Origin: G963664115 sp965216035
Lineage (GTDB): Bacteria; Acidobacteriota; Terriglobia; 20CM-2-55-15
Direction of reading: 5' to 3'
DNA: 64,000 nt
Assembly (NCBI GenBank): GCA_965216035.1
Contig: CBDCFM010000020.1
Location: 558,001-622,000 of the forward strand
How positions within the stretch are numbered: the stretch's first letter is position 1; each line of letters opens with the position of its first letter. The translations under genes were made by a program, and so were the position numbers. Below are positions 20,901 to 30,486 of this stretch, piece by piece. The notes under the pieces were generated by a model. That model saw only the letters and a list, made by a program, of their open reading frames with translations. It searched no databases and had not been told where the DNA came from.

Positions 20901-23900
20901 CGACACGGCTTCGTTCATGGAACTGGGGTTTGACTCCCTGTTTCTCACACAGGTCAGTCAGGCTTTGCAGGCAAGGTTCGGAGTTGAGGTGACGTTCCGC
21001 CGGCTCCTGGATGATTTGTCGACGGTCAGGGCGCTGGCAGACTACCTCGATCAGAAGCTTCCAACCGAAACGCCAGAAGATGTCCCCAAAACACCGTCCT
21101 CTGGCGGGCAGGAGATTCCCGTTCCACAGGCTTCACAGCGTCACGACGCTGCCAGTTCAGGAATCGAGCAATTGATCGCCAACCAGATTCAGCTGATGCA
21201 GGCGTTGCTGGACCAACAGAGCACCAAGGGTTCGCCTGGACCCGCTCCGGCCGTAAGAGCCGGCGGTGAGTTGCTTCCGGTGAAGTGGCCGGGCACTATG
21301 CCGCCCGCCGGTTTGGTCAAGAAGCAGGACACCCGGGAGGAGTTTAAACGCTTTGGGCCGTACAAACCGATCGAGACAGGTGAGAAGGGCGAACTGACCC
21401 CGCGCCAGCGCAAGGCGCTGGACGGGCTGATCGAACGATACGTCCGAAGAACCAGAGGCTCGAAGTCGTACACGGCTGAACATCGTCCGTACTTTGCTGA
21501 CCCCCGCGCAGTTTCAGGATTTCAGACCCGTTGGAAAGAAATGGTCTATCCGATCGTCGCCGGGAGATCGAAAGGGTCCAAGATCTGGGACATCGACGGC
21601 AACGAGTACGTGGATGTCACGATGGGTTTTGGAGCCTACTTATTTGGTCATTCCCCGGATTGGCTCCTGAAGGCCCTCGAAGACCAGATGCACACAGGGA
21701 TTGAAGTCGGCCCTCAAAGTCCGCTGGCCGGTGAAGTCGCCCGGCGCGTCTGTGAATTCACCGGTATGGAGCGTGCTGCTTTCTGCAATACAGGTTCTGA
21801 AGCTGTCATGGCGGCAATCCGGGTGGCGCGGACCGTGTCCGGTCGAAATCGGGTCGTCTATTTCACCGGTGACTACCACGGCATGTTCGAAGAGGCCCTC
21901 GCCCGTGGGGCATGGATCAACGGTGAATACGGCGCCCGGCCAATTGCTCCTGGCATTCCTCCGAGTCTGGTTGAAAACATGCTTGTGCTGGAGTACGGAG
22001 CCGCCGAATCCATTGACATTATCAGGAAACACGCAGACGAGATCGCGGCCGTGATCGTAGAGCCCGTTCAGAGCCGCAATCCGACCCTCCAGCCAAAATC
22101 GTTTTTGCTCGAGCTGCGACAACTGACCGCTCGATCGGGTGTGGCACTGGTATTCGATGAGGTGGTCACGGGCTTCCGCTGCCACCCGGGAGGCGCCCAG
22201 GCTCACTTTGGTGTTCATGCGGACCTGGCGACCTACGGGAAGGTGGTCGGGGGCGGCCTGCCGATCGGAATACTCGCGGGAATCCGAAAATATATGGACG
22301 TGCTCGATGGAGGCATGTGGAGCTATGGTGACGATTCGTTCCCTGAAGTAGGCGTGACGTTCTTCGCAGGCACATTTGTACGTCATCCGCTGGCGATTGC
22401 GGCCGCCCATGCAGTATTGGGCCGCCTCAAGAAGGAGGGCCCCGCCCTCCAGTTGCGTCTGGCCGAACGTGTTTCGCTCATGTCAAACATGTTGAACAGT
22501 CACTTCGAAGCAGCGGAGGTTCCGATCCGGTTTAACTCTTTCAGCGCGGTGGCGGCGATCGAGCACTCGAACGAACTGGGATTCGGGAGTTTGCTCTGGT
22601 ACTACCTCAGGGAGAAGGGTATTCACGTCTGGGAAGGTCGACCCTGCGTCTTTACGGTTGCGCATACCGACGCAGATCTCGATCACTTCGTCCGGGCCTT
22701 CAAAGAGAGTGTGTCGGAAATGCAGGAAGACGGTTTCTTGCCGGAGTCGCCTGCAGCCAAAGATCCTGGGGCTTCTATCGCTACGGTTAAGATGGGAATC
22801 CCGACGGTCGACCGTGCACCTCTCACTGGAGCCCAGCGGGAAATCTTCCTGTCGACGCGAATGGGTGATGAGGCGAATTGCGCTTACAACGAATCGATCA
22901 CAATCCGTTTTGAAGGCGCGGTCGACATAAAGGCGCTTCAGGACGGCTTGCGTCATCTTTTCGAGCGGCACCCTGCATTGCGGAGTACTGTCAGTCCGGA
23001 TGGGGAAAACCAATTGTTTCATCCGCCCAGTGCGACCCAGATCCCTATGCATGACTGGAGAGGCGGCGATGCCGCGAGCGGGATCGCGCAGTGGCTGGAC
23101 CTGGCCAGGGCGGAGACGGCCACACCGTTCGACCTCTTCAATGGGCCACTCGTGCGGATGCATCTGGCCCGATTGTCCGATACGGATCTGCGGCTCGCCT
23201 TCAGCGCCCATCACCTGGTTTGCGATGGCTGGTCGATGGGAATGCTCGTGGCCGAGCTGGCGACGCTCTATAACGCGCTGAAAGCTGACCGCATTCCGAT
23301 GCTGGCGCCACCGATGTCTTTCGCCGACTACGCCCGGAGCGAGCCCGCGCTGAAAGCCGGAGCAGCCTACGCCGTCGCAGAGCAGTTCTGGACGGACCAG
23401 TTTCCCGACGGAGCACCAACGCTGGAACTGCCAACAGACCGTACCCGCCCGGTACTGAAATCTTTCAAAGGCGCCATGGCAAGCCGTGTAATAGACACAG
23501 ACCGCTTCATGCGTTTGAAGAAGGCAACACCGGCACTGGGCGGCACGCTTTTTGCAACATTGCTGGCCACGTTCGCCGCGTTGTTGCACCGTCTGAGTAA
23601 TCAGCAGGACCTGGTAATTGGGGTTCCGGCTGCGGGCCAAACCATGATCGGGTGTGACGAACTTGTCGGCCACTGCCTGAACTTTTTACCGTTGCACCTG
23701 AAGTTTGCTGAAGATACAAGTTTCTCGGAATTTGCCGGGTCTGTGAAAAGCGCCATTCTCGATGGATACGAGCATCAGTGTGTCACCTATGGGGCATTGC
23801 TCCAGAAGCTGGATCTTCCTCGAGACACCAGCCGCTTGCCGCTGGTTTCGGGCATGTTCAACATCGACAAGTCCGGCTTCGATTTCCTGAAGTTCGATGA

Positions 23901-25989
23901 CCTGGATTTCGAGATCAGCACAAATGCGAAACAGTTCGTCAACTTTGATCTCTTCTTTAATCTCGTACAGAGTGAATCATCACTGGAGGTCGAGTGCGAG
24001 TACAACACCGATCTGTTTGACGAATCCACGATCCTGCAGTGGCTCAACGCATTCGAAGTCTTGATTGAAGAGGTTATTGTGGCCGGTGGCACGAAGCTCC
24101 GGGATTTGCCGTTGCTCGACCAGAGTGGGCACGAAAAGCTGTTGAAGGCATGGAACGAGACGGCTTGTGAATATCCACGAAATATCACGATTCATTCCCT
24201 GTTCGAAAAACAGGCTGGGAGACACCCGAACAAGGTTGCCGTCACCTGCAACGACAAGTCTCTGACATATGCAGAACTGAACGACGCTGCAAACGAACTG
24301 GCGGCGCGGCTCAGTTTGCTTGGCGTGACAGCGGGAGGCCTAGTTGGGCTATACGCCGACCGGTCGGTCGATATGGTAGTCGGTCTCATCGGCATCCTGA
24401 AGTCCGGAGGCGCCTATGTGCCATTGGATCCCATGTTTCCAGCTGAGCGTCTCCGACACATGATCGAGGACACGCACCTGCAGGTGATCGTGACCCAACG
24501 GTCAAAGGCCGGCGAGTTGCCCGCCCACGATGGCACATTCGTTTTCATCGACGACCGCTTTCCGGACAGCGGAGACTTTCAGGCAGGGCGGTCAACAGGA
24601 GCGGATCTCGCGTATGTGATCTTTACGTCGGGTTCGACCGGGCGTCCGAAAGGAGTTCAGGTGGAGCACAGGGCGGTTGTCAATTTCCTGAATTCAATGC
24701 GCCGCGAACCGGGTTTGTCGCTTGAAGACATTCTCCTGGCCGTCACGACGCTGTCCTTCGACATCGCGGCGTTGGAACTGTTTCTGCCGCTGACCACTGG
24801 CGCAACGGTGGCCATTGCAGAAGAGGAAATCACAATTGACGGGAACCTTCTCCAGCGCGAACTTGGCCGGACGGGTGCAACCGTGATGCAAGCAACACCA
24901 ACCACGTGGCGATTGCTCCTGGAGGCTGGCTGGGAGGGGAATCCCGGTTTGAGGGTCCTTATCGGAGGCGAAGCCGTGCCACGTGATCTTGTTAACCAGT
25001 TGGCGCCCCGCTGTGAGTCTGTTTGGAACATGTATGGACCCACAGAAACAACGATCTGGTCTGCCACCACTCAGCTTATGGAAGGCGACGGCCCGGTAAG
25101 TATCGGGCGCCCGATTGACAATACGCAGATTTATGTAGTCAGTTCTTCGTTGCAGCTGCAGCCCGTGGGCGTTCCCGGCGAATTATTGATCGGCGGGGAC
25201 GGCGTGTCTCGAGGCTATCACGGAAATGCAGAACTGACTTCCGACCGCTTCATTCCCGACCCGTTCAGCAGCCAGACCGGCGCGCGTGTATACCGGACAG
25301 GCGACCTTGCAAAATGGCGCCCGGACGGATCACTTGAATGCTTCGGTCGCTTAGACAATCAGGTGAAGATTCGCGGATTCCGGATCGAGTTGGGTGATGT
25401 GGAGGCGGCAGTTGCCACGCATCCCGGGGTGAAACAGAACGTGACCGTCGTCGGCGAGGGGCCGTCCGGGCAGAGACGTCTGGTGGCTTACTTTGTCCCA
25501 GCCATGTCTCCGGCACCACCGACTGCTGAGCTTCGGGGGCACGTCAACAGATATCTTCCCGATTACATGGTGCCGTCTCTTTTTGTGCCGCTCGCCGAAT
25601 TTCCGTTGACCCCGAACGGTAAGGTGGATCGTCGTGCTTTGAGCGTGCGCGATGATTCTACGACGATCGCCGTCGATACCCCGGTGATCGCCCCGCGCAC
25701 CTCAGAGGAGGAGGTCCTGACCGATATCTGGAAACAGGTCCTTCAGCAGGAACGCGTGAGTATCGATGACGACATCTTCGAACTGGGCGGTGATTCCATC
25801 CTTATCTTTCAGGTTACGTCCCGTGCGAATCAGCAGGGATTGCCGCTGACACCGGCACAGGTGTTCGAGCACCGCTCGATCGAGAAGCTCGCTAAGATTG
25901 TCACTGCGGATCAGGGCTCGCTACCACAGGCGGCCACTCCGGTTTCTGTGATTTCCCGAATTGATCGCGACATGTTCCGAAGGAACTAG
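17980..25989 (+). CDS. Hybrid PKS-NRPS: KS-AT-ACP-aminotransferase-C-A-PCP (2669 aa)
   Basis: One polypeptide extends the starter with malonate, aminates it and adds an amino acid. KS (about 9-430) has Cys187 in QSACSTSS, His323 in HGTGTPLGDP and His363. AT (about 535-830) has GHSVGE with Ser635 and HAFHS at 731-735, the malonyl-type signature. ACP Ser986 is in GFDSLF. A class III, PLP-dependent aminotransferase (about 1120-1585) has Lys1421 in ATYGKVVGGGLPIG. C (about 1610-2045) has HHLVCDG (1744-1750). A (about 2055-2555) gives pocket D-I-L-Q-I-G-M-I-W-K, resembling Gly codes such as DILQLGLIWK. PCP Ser2606 is in LGGDSI. The KS-AT-ACP-AMT-C-A order recalls the iturin/mycosubtilin beta-amino acyl modules. 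No ketoreductase is present, consistent with amination of the beta-ketone. ATG 17980 overlaps the upstream stop. Confidence 0.95.
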   Translation: MSDNVQPPPNSVAIIGMSGRFPGAPDIPTLWRNLIEGRCATTDFCEDELEFSQAALDVERSPAYVRARPILEDVDQFDASFFGILPKQAELMDPQHRVFLEGAWEALESAGYDPEAFPGLVGLYAGVSLNTYLLHNLVGHRDGARVAVSYPVGVPDILFGNDKDFLTTRVAHKLNLRGPCVTVQSACSTSSVAVCHAYYSLLTYQCDMAMAGGVSITLPQKRDYLYQPGGMVSRDGRCRSFDAGADGTVFGSGMGIVVLKRLPDAIADGDFIHAVIRGVAMNNDGADRIGFAAPGVNGQAEVIAMAQAEANVDPETISYVEAHGTGTPLGDPIEIAALNQAFRKSTQAKGFCGIGSVKPNVGHLDMAAGVTGLIKTVLQLQHETIPLLIHFTASNPKIDFESSPFYPVTKLTEWKRSETPRRAGVSAFGVGGTNAHVVLEEAPEPEPAGPSRSELLLVLSARTRTALDAMSANLAIHLKGQQGMSLPDVAYTLHKGRRAFAHRRVLVASTASEAVSLLMAPDSQGVYSSEAPKRVPGLVFLFPGQGAQYVDMGRELYGKEPAFAVEVDRCVNGLEEHLGTDIRSVLFPEEDARDFAQQQIGQTSVTQPAMFVIEYALAKLWMSWGLQPSVVIGHSVGEYVCAVLAGTLELDDALRLLSVRARLMQALPSGSMMVVRMPAEQVESILPSGTSIAAFNSPKLCTVSGQTPALEALQKILEDRNVEALFLPAAHAFHSAMMDPILDELSVAAATIALKPSSIPWISTCTGRLMTPEDTEDGDYWCRQVRNPARFFEALNTLFEDTNCVLLEVGPGQTLSQVASQHPARPSAVPVLGSLPANRDTGQELRSVLTALGRLWAAGVQPDWESFHAGELPRRVPLPTYPFERKRFWIDPPGGEGSLRPSVAVSGAGEERPGDGAEARPNAEFRQAVELPNTTTGLNMSKISNEVPAGQRREELLRQLRNAFQELSGVEIVDDTASFMELGFDSLFLTQVSQALQARFGVEVTFRRLLDDLSTVRALADYLDQKLPTETPEDVPKTPSSGGQEIPVPQASQRHDAASSGIEQLIANQIQLMQALLDQQSTKGSPGPAPAVRAGGELLPVKWPGTMPPAGLVKKQDTREEFKRFGPYKPIETGEKGELTPRQRKALDGLIERYVRRTRGSKSYTAEHRPYFADPRAVSGFQTRWKEMVYPIVAGRSKGSKIWDIDGNEYVDVTMGFGAYLFGHSPDWLLKALEDQMHTGIEVGPQSPLAGEVARRVCEFTGMERAAFCNTGSEAVMAAIRVARTVSGRNRVVYFTGDYHGMFEEALARGAWINGEYGARPIAPGIPPSLVENMLVLEYGAAESIDIIRKHADEIAAVIVEPVQSRNPTLQPKSFLLELRQLTARSGVALVFDEVVTGFRCHPGGAQAHFGVHADLATYGKVVGGGLPIGILAGIRKYMDVLDGGMWSYGDDSFPEVGVTFFAGTFVRHPLAIAAAHAVLGRLKKEGPALQLRLAERVSLMSNMLNSHFEAAEVPIRFNSFSAVAAIEHSNELGFGSLLWYYLREKGIHVWEGRPCVFTVAHTDADLDHFVRAFKESVSEMQEDGFLPESPAAKDPGASIATVKMGIPTVDRAPLTGAQREIFLSTRMGDEANCAYNESITIRFEGAVDIKALQDGLRHLFERHPALRSTVSPDGENQLFHPPSATQIPMHDWRGGDAASGIAQWLDLARAETATPFDLFNGPLVRMHLARLSDTDLRLAFSAHHLVCDGWSMGMLVAELATLYNALKADRIPMLAPPMSFADYARSEPALKAGAAYAVAEQFWTDQFPDGAPTLELPTDRTRPVLKSFKGAMASRVIDTDRFMRLKKATPALGGTLFATLLATFAALLHRLSNQQDLVIGVPAAGQTMIGCDELVGHCLNFLPLHLKFAEDTSFSEFAGSVKSAILDGYEHQCVTYGALLQKLDLPRDTSRLPLVSGMFNIDKSGFDFLKFDDLDFEISTNAKQFVNFDLFFNLVQSESSLEVECEYNTDLFDESTILQWLNAFEVLIEEVIVAGGTKLRDLPLLDQSGHEKLLKAWNETACEYPRNITIHSLFEKQAGRHPNKVAVTCNDKSLTYAELNDAANELAARLSLLGVTAGGLVGLYADRSVDMVVGLIGILKSGGAYVPLDPMFPAERLRHMIEDTHLQVIVTQRSKAGELPAHDGTFVFIDDRFPDSGDFQAGRSTGADLAYVIFTSGSTGRPKGVQVEHRAVVNFLNSMRREPGLSLEDILLAVTTLSFDIAALELFLPLTTGATVAIAEEEITIDGNLLQRELGRTGATVMQATPTTWRLLLEAGWEGNPGLRVLIGGEAVPRDLVNQLAPRCESVWNMYGPTETTIWSATTQLMEGDGPVSIGRPIDNTQIYVVSSSLQLQPVGVPGELLIGGDGVSRGYHGNAELTSDRFIPDPFSSQTGARVYRTGDLAKWRPDGSLECFGRLDNQVKIRGFRIELGDVEAAVATHPGVKQNVTVVGEGPSGQRRLVAYFVPAMSPAPPTAELRGHVNRYLPDYMVPSLFVPLAEFPLTPNGKVDRRALSVRDDSTTIAVDTPVIAPRTSEEEVLTDIWKQVLQQERVSIDDDIFELGGDSILIFQVTSRANQQGLPLTPAQVFEHRSIEKLAKIVTADQGSLPQAATPVSVISRIDRDMFRRN

Positions 25990-26031
25990 GCTGTAAATTT
26001 TGTCTGATCAACTTTGAACGCAGACCTCAAA

Positions 26032-29000
26032 ATGCCCGAGCAACTAACTCGAGAGACTGGCGGCGTAGCGCCGAAGCCGGCGAATGCAGACCCGGAGCTG
26101 TCGTTTCCGGCAGCGATAGCGCAACAGGCCTTCTATTTCTTTGACCAGGTCAAGCCCGGAAATCCAGCGTTTAATGTCGCGGTGCGCTTTCATCTGTCGG
26201 GACGCCTTAACACTCACGTACTTGAGCGGACCTTCAATGAGCTGATCCGACGACATGAAATCCTTCGAACCCGTTTTGAGGAAGATGCCGATGAGGTGAT
26301 GCAAATCGTGCTCCCGTCGGTGGAAGTCACGCTGGAGGTCATTGACATCAGCCGGATCCCGGAGGCTGAGCGCGAGTGTGAAATTGACCGCCTGGGCGGC
26401 ATCGAAGCCCACAAGCCATTTGATTTGAACAAAGCGCCATTGATCCGCGCAAGCATCCTGCAGGTGGGTTCAGACGACAACATATTGCAGGTGACCGTGC
26501 ATCATGCTGTCTCAGACGGCTGGTCGGTCGGGGTAATCGTCGAGGAAATCGCAGCGATCTACGAAGCTTTCGTCAAGGGAGAGCCCTGTCCGCTGCCACC
26601 ACTCCCAATTCAGTTTGCCGATTTTACCGTGTGGCAATCGGAAGGTATGGACCGACCGGAGATCCGGCAGCAGCGAGACTACTGGCGGAATCAGCTTGAC
26701 GGGTTGTCCGAACTGACGTTGCCGAACGACAGGCCACGCCCGGCAGTCAAGAGTTGGGAGGGAGACCTTGTCTCGGTCCTGTTGCCCGAAGATCTCACTG
26801 CGAGGCTGCAGCGGATCGGCCAAGAGAATGGCGCCACTCTATTCATGGTCTTCTTGGCGACTTTCAAGCTTCTGGTGTCGCGCTACACGGGAAGCGCCGA
26901 TATCGCAGTAGGTTCCCCGGTCGCGGGACGGACCCGCGCCGAGCTCGAAAACCTGATCGGCGTCTTCATCAATACCGTTATTTTTCGGACTGATTTGTCA
27001 GGAAATCCAACGTTTGTCGAGGTTCTTCGGGATGTCAGGGAAACCGTGCTTGAAGCTCTTGCGAATCAGGACCTGCCGTTCGAGATCGTGGTCAAGGACT
27101 GCCACCCGGCTCGCGAGCTGGGTCGGAACCCACTATTTCAGGTGAACTTTATTCACCAGCGCGACTTTGTCAAGCGGGTATCTTTTGGCGGCCTGACGCT
27201 CACAGCAATGCCCTCCCGGACGCCGGGCGCTATTTTCGATTTGAACTTCTTCATGGTTGAACGGAACGGTGTATGGCGGGCCTCGTGTGATTTCAACACA
27301 AACCTTTTTGACCGCGACACTGCGATCCGTATGTTGGGTCATTTTCGACAATTGCTTGTCAGCGGCGCAGCCACTCCAGAAGCTCGCATCGCCGAATTGC
27401 CAATGTTGACACGCGAGGAGGGGCGGTGCCTGTTAGTCGAGTGGAACCGCACGGCACGAGATATCCCTCAGTCTTGCACCGTCGTATCGATGTTCGATGA
27501 GCAGGTTCGCCTATGCCCTGAAAAGGTCGCTGTCCGTTGCGAGGACCAGTCGCTGACCTACGCCGAGCTTGACCAGGAAGCAAGTATTCTGGCCGCCGAG
27601 CTGCAGCGACTCGGTGTCAAGCCCGATACGCTCGTGGGACTTTGCTCGGAGCGCACAATTCAGATGGTCGTGGGCATCCTGGGTGTATTGAAGTCTGGGG
27701 GCGCTTACGTGCCGATGGATCCCGGCTTCCCTGCCGAGCGTCTCCGCTACATGATCGAGGACGCAGCTATGCCGGTGATAGTGACGCAGCGATCATTGCT
27801 CGATATTCTGCCGGCCCATGACGCGAGAGTTCTGTTGATGGACGAAAGGCGGCCCGACGCCCGATCAGCTCTTGACGGCGTACCGGCTGGACCTTCCGAT
27901 TTGGCATACGTGATTTTCACGTCGGGGTCCACTGGCCGGCCCAAGGGTGTACAGATTCCCCACCGGTCGGTCGTGAATTTCTTGAATTCAATGCGGCGCG
28001 AGCCGGGGTTCTCGAAGGAAGACGTCCTGCTGGCGGTCACGACGCTCTCTTTTGACATTGCCACATTGGAACTCTTCTTGCCTCTGGTGACCGGGGGAAC
28101 AGTTACCGTGGCCCCCAAGACGGTTGTGAACGACCCCAAACTTCTCGCCCGAGAATTGGAGCAATGTGGTGCCACGGTGATGCAGGCGACGCCAGTCACT
28201 TGGCGAATGCTCCTGGAGTCTGGATGGACAGGAAACAACCGGCTGAAGGCATTGATCGGAGGTGAGGCCGTACCACCAGACCTGATCAAGCTACTCAGTC
28301 GGCAGTGCGCTTCGCTCTGGAATATGTATGGCCCAACTGAAACGACAGTTTGGTCGACAGTGGCGCAGCTGGAGCCAGGCAGCGGGCCGGTAAGTATCGG
28401 CCGACCTATCGACAATACTCAGGTTTATGTGGCCAGCCCTGCGATGCAGCCTCAGCCAGTGGGAGTGCTTGGAGAGCTGCTTATTGGCGGTGACGGACTG
28501 GCCCGCGGGTATTTGAACCGGGCCGACTTGACTTCAGACAAATTTATTCAGAACCCTTTCAGCAGCCGCTCGGACGAACGGGTCTACCGAACCGGCGATC
28601 TGGCGCGATGGCACGCTGATGGAACCCTGGAGTGTTTAGGTCGGAGTGACCAGCAGATAAAGATACGTGGCTTTCGCATCGAACTGGGTGAAATCGAAGC
28701 CCATCTCTCGTCTCACCCTGCTGTTCATCGTGCTGTGGTTGTTGCTCGCGAGGATACACCCGGGGAGCAGCGTCTGGTTGCCTACGTCGTCCCCGATCAG
28801 CGGTTTGTGCTCAATCCCTCCAAACTGTCTGAATTTCTTCGCACGAAGCTCCCCGACTATATGTTGCCAGCGGGATTCGTTTCGCTGGAGGGCTTGCCGC
28901 TGACTCCAAACGGCAAGATCGACCGCAAAGCCCTGCCGGCACCAGAAGCGAATGGGATTCTTGCGGGCCGGCATGAGCCTGTTCCACTCGACAATGCCAC

Positions 29001-30048
29001 AGAAGAACGGGTTGCGGCCATCTTCGCAGACGTCTGTCAGGCAGAGACTGTTTGGGCAGACGACAGTTTTTTTGACCTCGGTGGGCATTCTTTGTCGGCT
29101 GTCAGACTGATGAATGAGATTGAGCGTGAATTCGGCGTGCAACTGCCTTTAGCCATCCTGTTTGATTCACCAACTGTGAGGCAGATTGCGGCAGTTCTGA
29201 CTGCACCGAGGGACTTGGACGAGCCTTGGGACTCGCTTGTGGCTATCCGTGCAAACGGTCAAGGTCCTGAATTGTTCCTGGTCCATGGCGCGGCGGGAAA
29301 CGTTCTCCTTTACCGTGAGCTGGCCCATCACCTTCCATCCGAAATTTCCGTTTATGGATTCCAGTCCCAAGGACTCGATGGACGCGGAGAAGCACGGGGC
29401 ACAGTGGAAGAAATGGCCGAACACTATGTTTCCGAGCTGGTCAAGTACAGATCCGCTGGCCCCTACTGGCTCGGCGGATATTGCATGGGGGGCATTGTGG
29501 CCTACGAAATGGCAAGGCAACTGCGATCACGTGGAAGCGAGGTCCGGATGGTTGCGATGCTCGACACCTACAACTTGAGCGCCGTTCGAAAACCTTCTGA
29601 ATGGCACGCTCTCTGGCAGAAATTCGTGTTTCATCTTGAAAACCTCCAGCAGCTAAACGCAGGCGAATGGAAGCCGTACCTTGGAGAGAAGTTCCGAATG
29701 ATCGTCAATTCGGCGCATCAGGTCGTGGCGATTGCGATGAGGCGACTTCGTGGCGGCAAAGATCGCGTAGTGAACTCACCGCAATCATGGGCTTCGATTC
29801 AAGATATCAATCACAAAGCGGGATGGAATTACAAGCCAGGATCGTATGAAGGCAAAGTCGTACTCTTCAAGCCGAAGAAGAATTATGACTTTTACCCCGA
29901 ACCCAAAATGGGTTGGGAAGAATGCGTGGTCGGACCTCTGGAGACCGTCGGGCTCTCCGTGGGTCCTCATGCCATGTTAGTGGGTCCTTTTGCCCGGGAA
30001 CTTGCCGAGGAGCTGCAGAAGCAGATGTTGACTGTTCCGGACGGGTAG
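26032..30048 (+). CDS. NRPS: C-A-PCP-TE with a cysteine thioesterase (1338 aa)
   Basis: Terminal module. The C domain (about 23-457) carries HHAVSDG at 157-163. The A domain (about 467-968) has FTSGSTGRPKG, FDIATLELFLP, NMYGPTETT and KIRGFRIE; its pocket reads D-I-L-Q-I-G-M-V-W-K, again Gly-like. The carrier has FFDLGGHSLSA (Ser1020). The type I thioesterase (about 1077-1338) has FLVHGAAGN, and the nucleophile elbow is GGYCMGG, placing Cys1151 where most thioesterases have Ser; the Asp of MLDTYN and His1313 in VGPHAMLV complete a triad. It would release or cyclise the product. The adenylation domain is close in sequence to that of the preceding protein, suggesting module duplication. ATG 26032 is chosen; an in-frame TTG at 26014 is the alternative. 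The gap to the previous stop is 42 bases. Confidence 0.94.
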   Translation: MPEQLTRETGGVAPKPANADPELSFPAAIAQQAFYFFDQVKPGNPAFNVAVRFHLSGRLNTHVLERTFNELIRRHEILRTRFEEDADEVMQIVLPSVEVTLEVIDISRIPEAERECEIDRLGGIEAHKPFDLNKAPLIRASILQVGSDDNILQVTVHHAVSDGWSVGVIVEEIAAIYEAFVKGEPCPLPPLPIQFADFTVWQSEGMDRPEIRQQRDYWRNQLDGLSELTLPNDRPRPAVKSWEGDLVSVLLPEDLTARLQRIGQENGATLFMVFLATFKLLVSRYTGSADIAVGSPVAGRTRAELENLIGVFINTVIFRTDLSGNPTFVEVLRDVRETVLEALANQDLPFEIVVKDCHPARELGRNPLFQVNFIHQRDFVKRVSFGGLTLTAMPSRTPGAIFDLNFFMVERNGVWRASCDFNTNLFDRDTAIRMLGHFRQLLVSGAATPEARIAELPMLTREEGRCLLVEWNRTARDIPQSCTVVSMFDEQVRLCPEKVAVRCEDQSLTYAELDQEASILAAELQRLGVKPDTLVGLCSERTIQMVVGILGVLKSGGAYVPMDPGFPAERLRYMIEDAAMPVIVTQRSLLDILPAHDARVLLMDERRPDARSALDGVPAGPSDLAYVIFTSGSTGRPKGVQIPHRSVVNFLNSMRREPGFSKEDVLLAVTTLSFDIATLELFLPLVTGGTVTVAPKTVVNDPKLLARELEQCGATVMQATPVTWRMLLESGWTGNNRLKALIGGEAVPPDLIKLLSRQCASLWNMYGPTETTVWSTVAQLEPGSGPVSIGRPIDNTQVYVASPAMQPQPVGVLGELLIGGDGLARGYLNRADLTSDKFIQNPFSSRSDERVYRTGDLARWHADGTLECLGRSDQQIKIRGFRIELGEIEAHLSSHPAVHRAVVVAREDTPGEQRLVAYVVPDQRFVLNPSKLSEFLRTKLPDYMLPAGFVSLEGLPLTPNGKIDRKALPAPEANGILAGRHEPVPLDNATEERVAAIFADVCQAETVWADDSFFDLGGHSLSAVRLMNEIEREFGVQLPLAILFDSPTVRQIAAVLTAPRDLDEPWDSLVAIRANGQGPELFLVHGAAGNVLLYRELAHHLPSEISVYGFQSQGLDGRGEARGTVEEMAEHYVSELVKYRSAGPYWLGGYCMGGIVAYEMARQLRSRGSEVRMVAMLDTYNLSAVRKPSEWHALWQKFVFHLENLQQLNAGEWKPYLGEKFRMIVNSAHQVVAIAMRRLRGGKDRVVNSPQSWASIQDINHKAGWNYKPGSYEGKVVLFKPKKNYDFYPEPKMGWEECVVGPLETVGLSVGPHAMLVGPFARELAEELQKQMLTVPDG

Positions 30049-30051
30049 CCG

Positions 30052-30486
30052 ATGAGTACCAAGCTTGTCGAACAAGGATTCAGGGCAGGGAATCTTGTCC
30101 GGGTCAGAAGTCCGGGTGAAGTCCTGCGGACACTGGATGCGGACGGAACACTCGACGGGCTTCCTTTCATGCCGGAGATGGGCGAGTTTTGTGGAAGGCA
30201 ATTCCGTGTTCTGCGAAGGGTGGAAAAGACGTGCTGCGAGACGCCCCAGATTCAGATGGGCGCATTCGAGAGAAACGACGTGGTTCTTCTTGACCGGCTG
30301 CGTTGTTCGGGAGTCGAACACGGCGGATGCCAAGTGGCACATATGATTTTCTGGAAAGAGGCATGGCTCTCGAACGCGGGTGAAAAAGAGCCACTAGCAT
30401 GTTCGGACGGCGCATCTTCGCTTCGACTGCGTCTTGTAACGCGAGCCGGCCATGACCGCGGTACTTCTGTCAGGCGACTCAATTGA
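30052..30486 (+). CDS. Small Cys-rich protein of unknown function, associated with the NRPS operon
   Basis: 144 aa, starting three bases after the NRPS stop, so almost certainly co-transcribed and translationally linked. I do not know a named function. It has the pattern LVRVRSPGEVLRTLD, LDGLPFMPEMGEFCG, RVEKTCCETP and LRCSGVEHGGCQ followed by IFWKEAWL. The Cys residues (CG, TCC, RC, GGC) and the conserved FWKEAW end suggest a small metal- or Fe-S-binding fold; related proteins, as I remember them, often sit in natural-product clusters. The next gene is a diverged paralogue with the same motif order. No signal peptide or membrane segment. A role in modification or release of the peptide is possible but unproven. 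Confidence 0.75.
   Translation: MSTKLVEQGFRAGNLVRVRSPGEVLRTLDADGTLDGLPFMPEMGEFCGRQFRVLRRVEKTCCETPQIQMGAFERNDVVLLDRLRCSGVEHGGCQVAHMIFWKEAWLSNAGEKEPLACSDGASSLRLRLVTRAGHDRGTSVRRLN

Noticed and set aside
22483..23673. A 396-codon minus-strand frame over the aminotransferase/condensation region
   Set aside because: Shadow of strongly conserved plus-strand NRPS domains in GC-rich codons.
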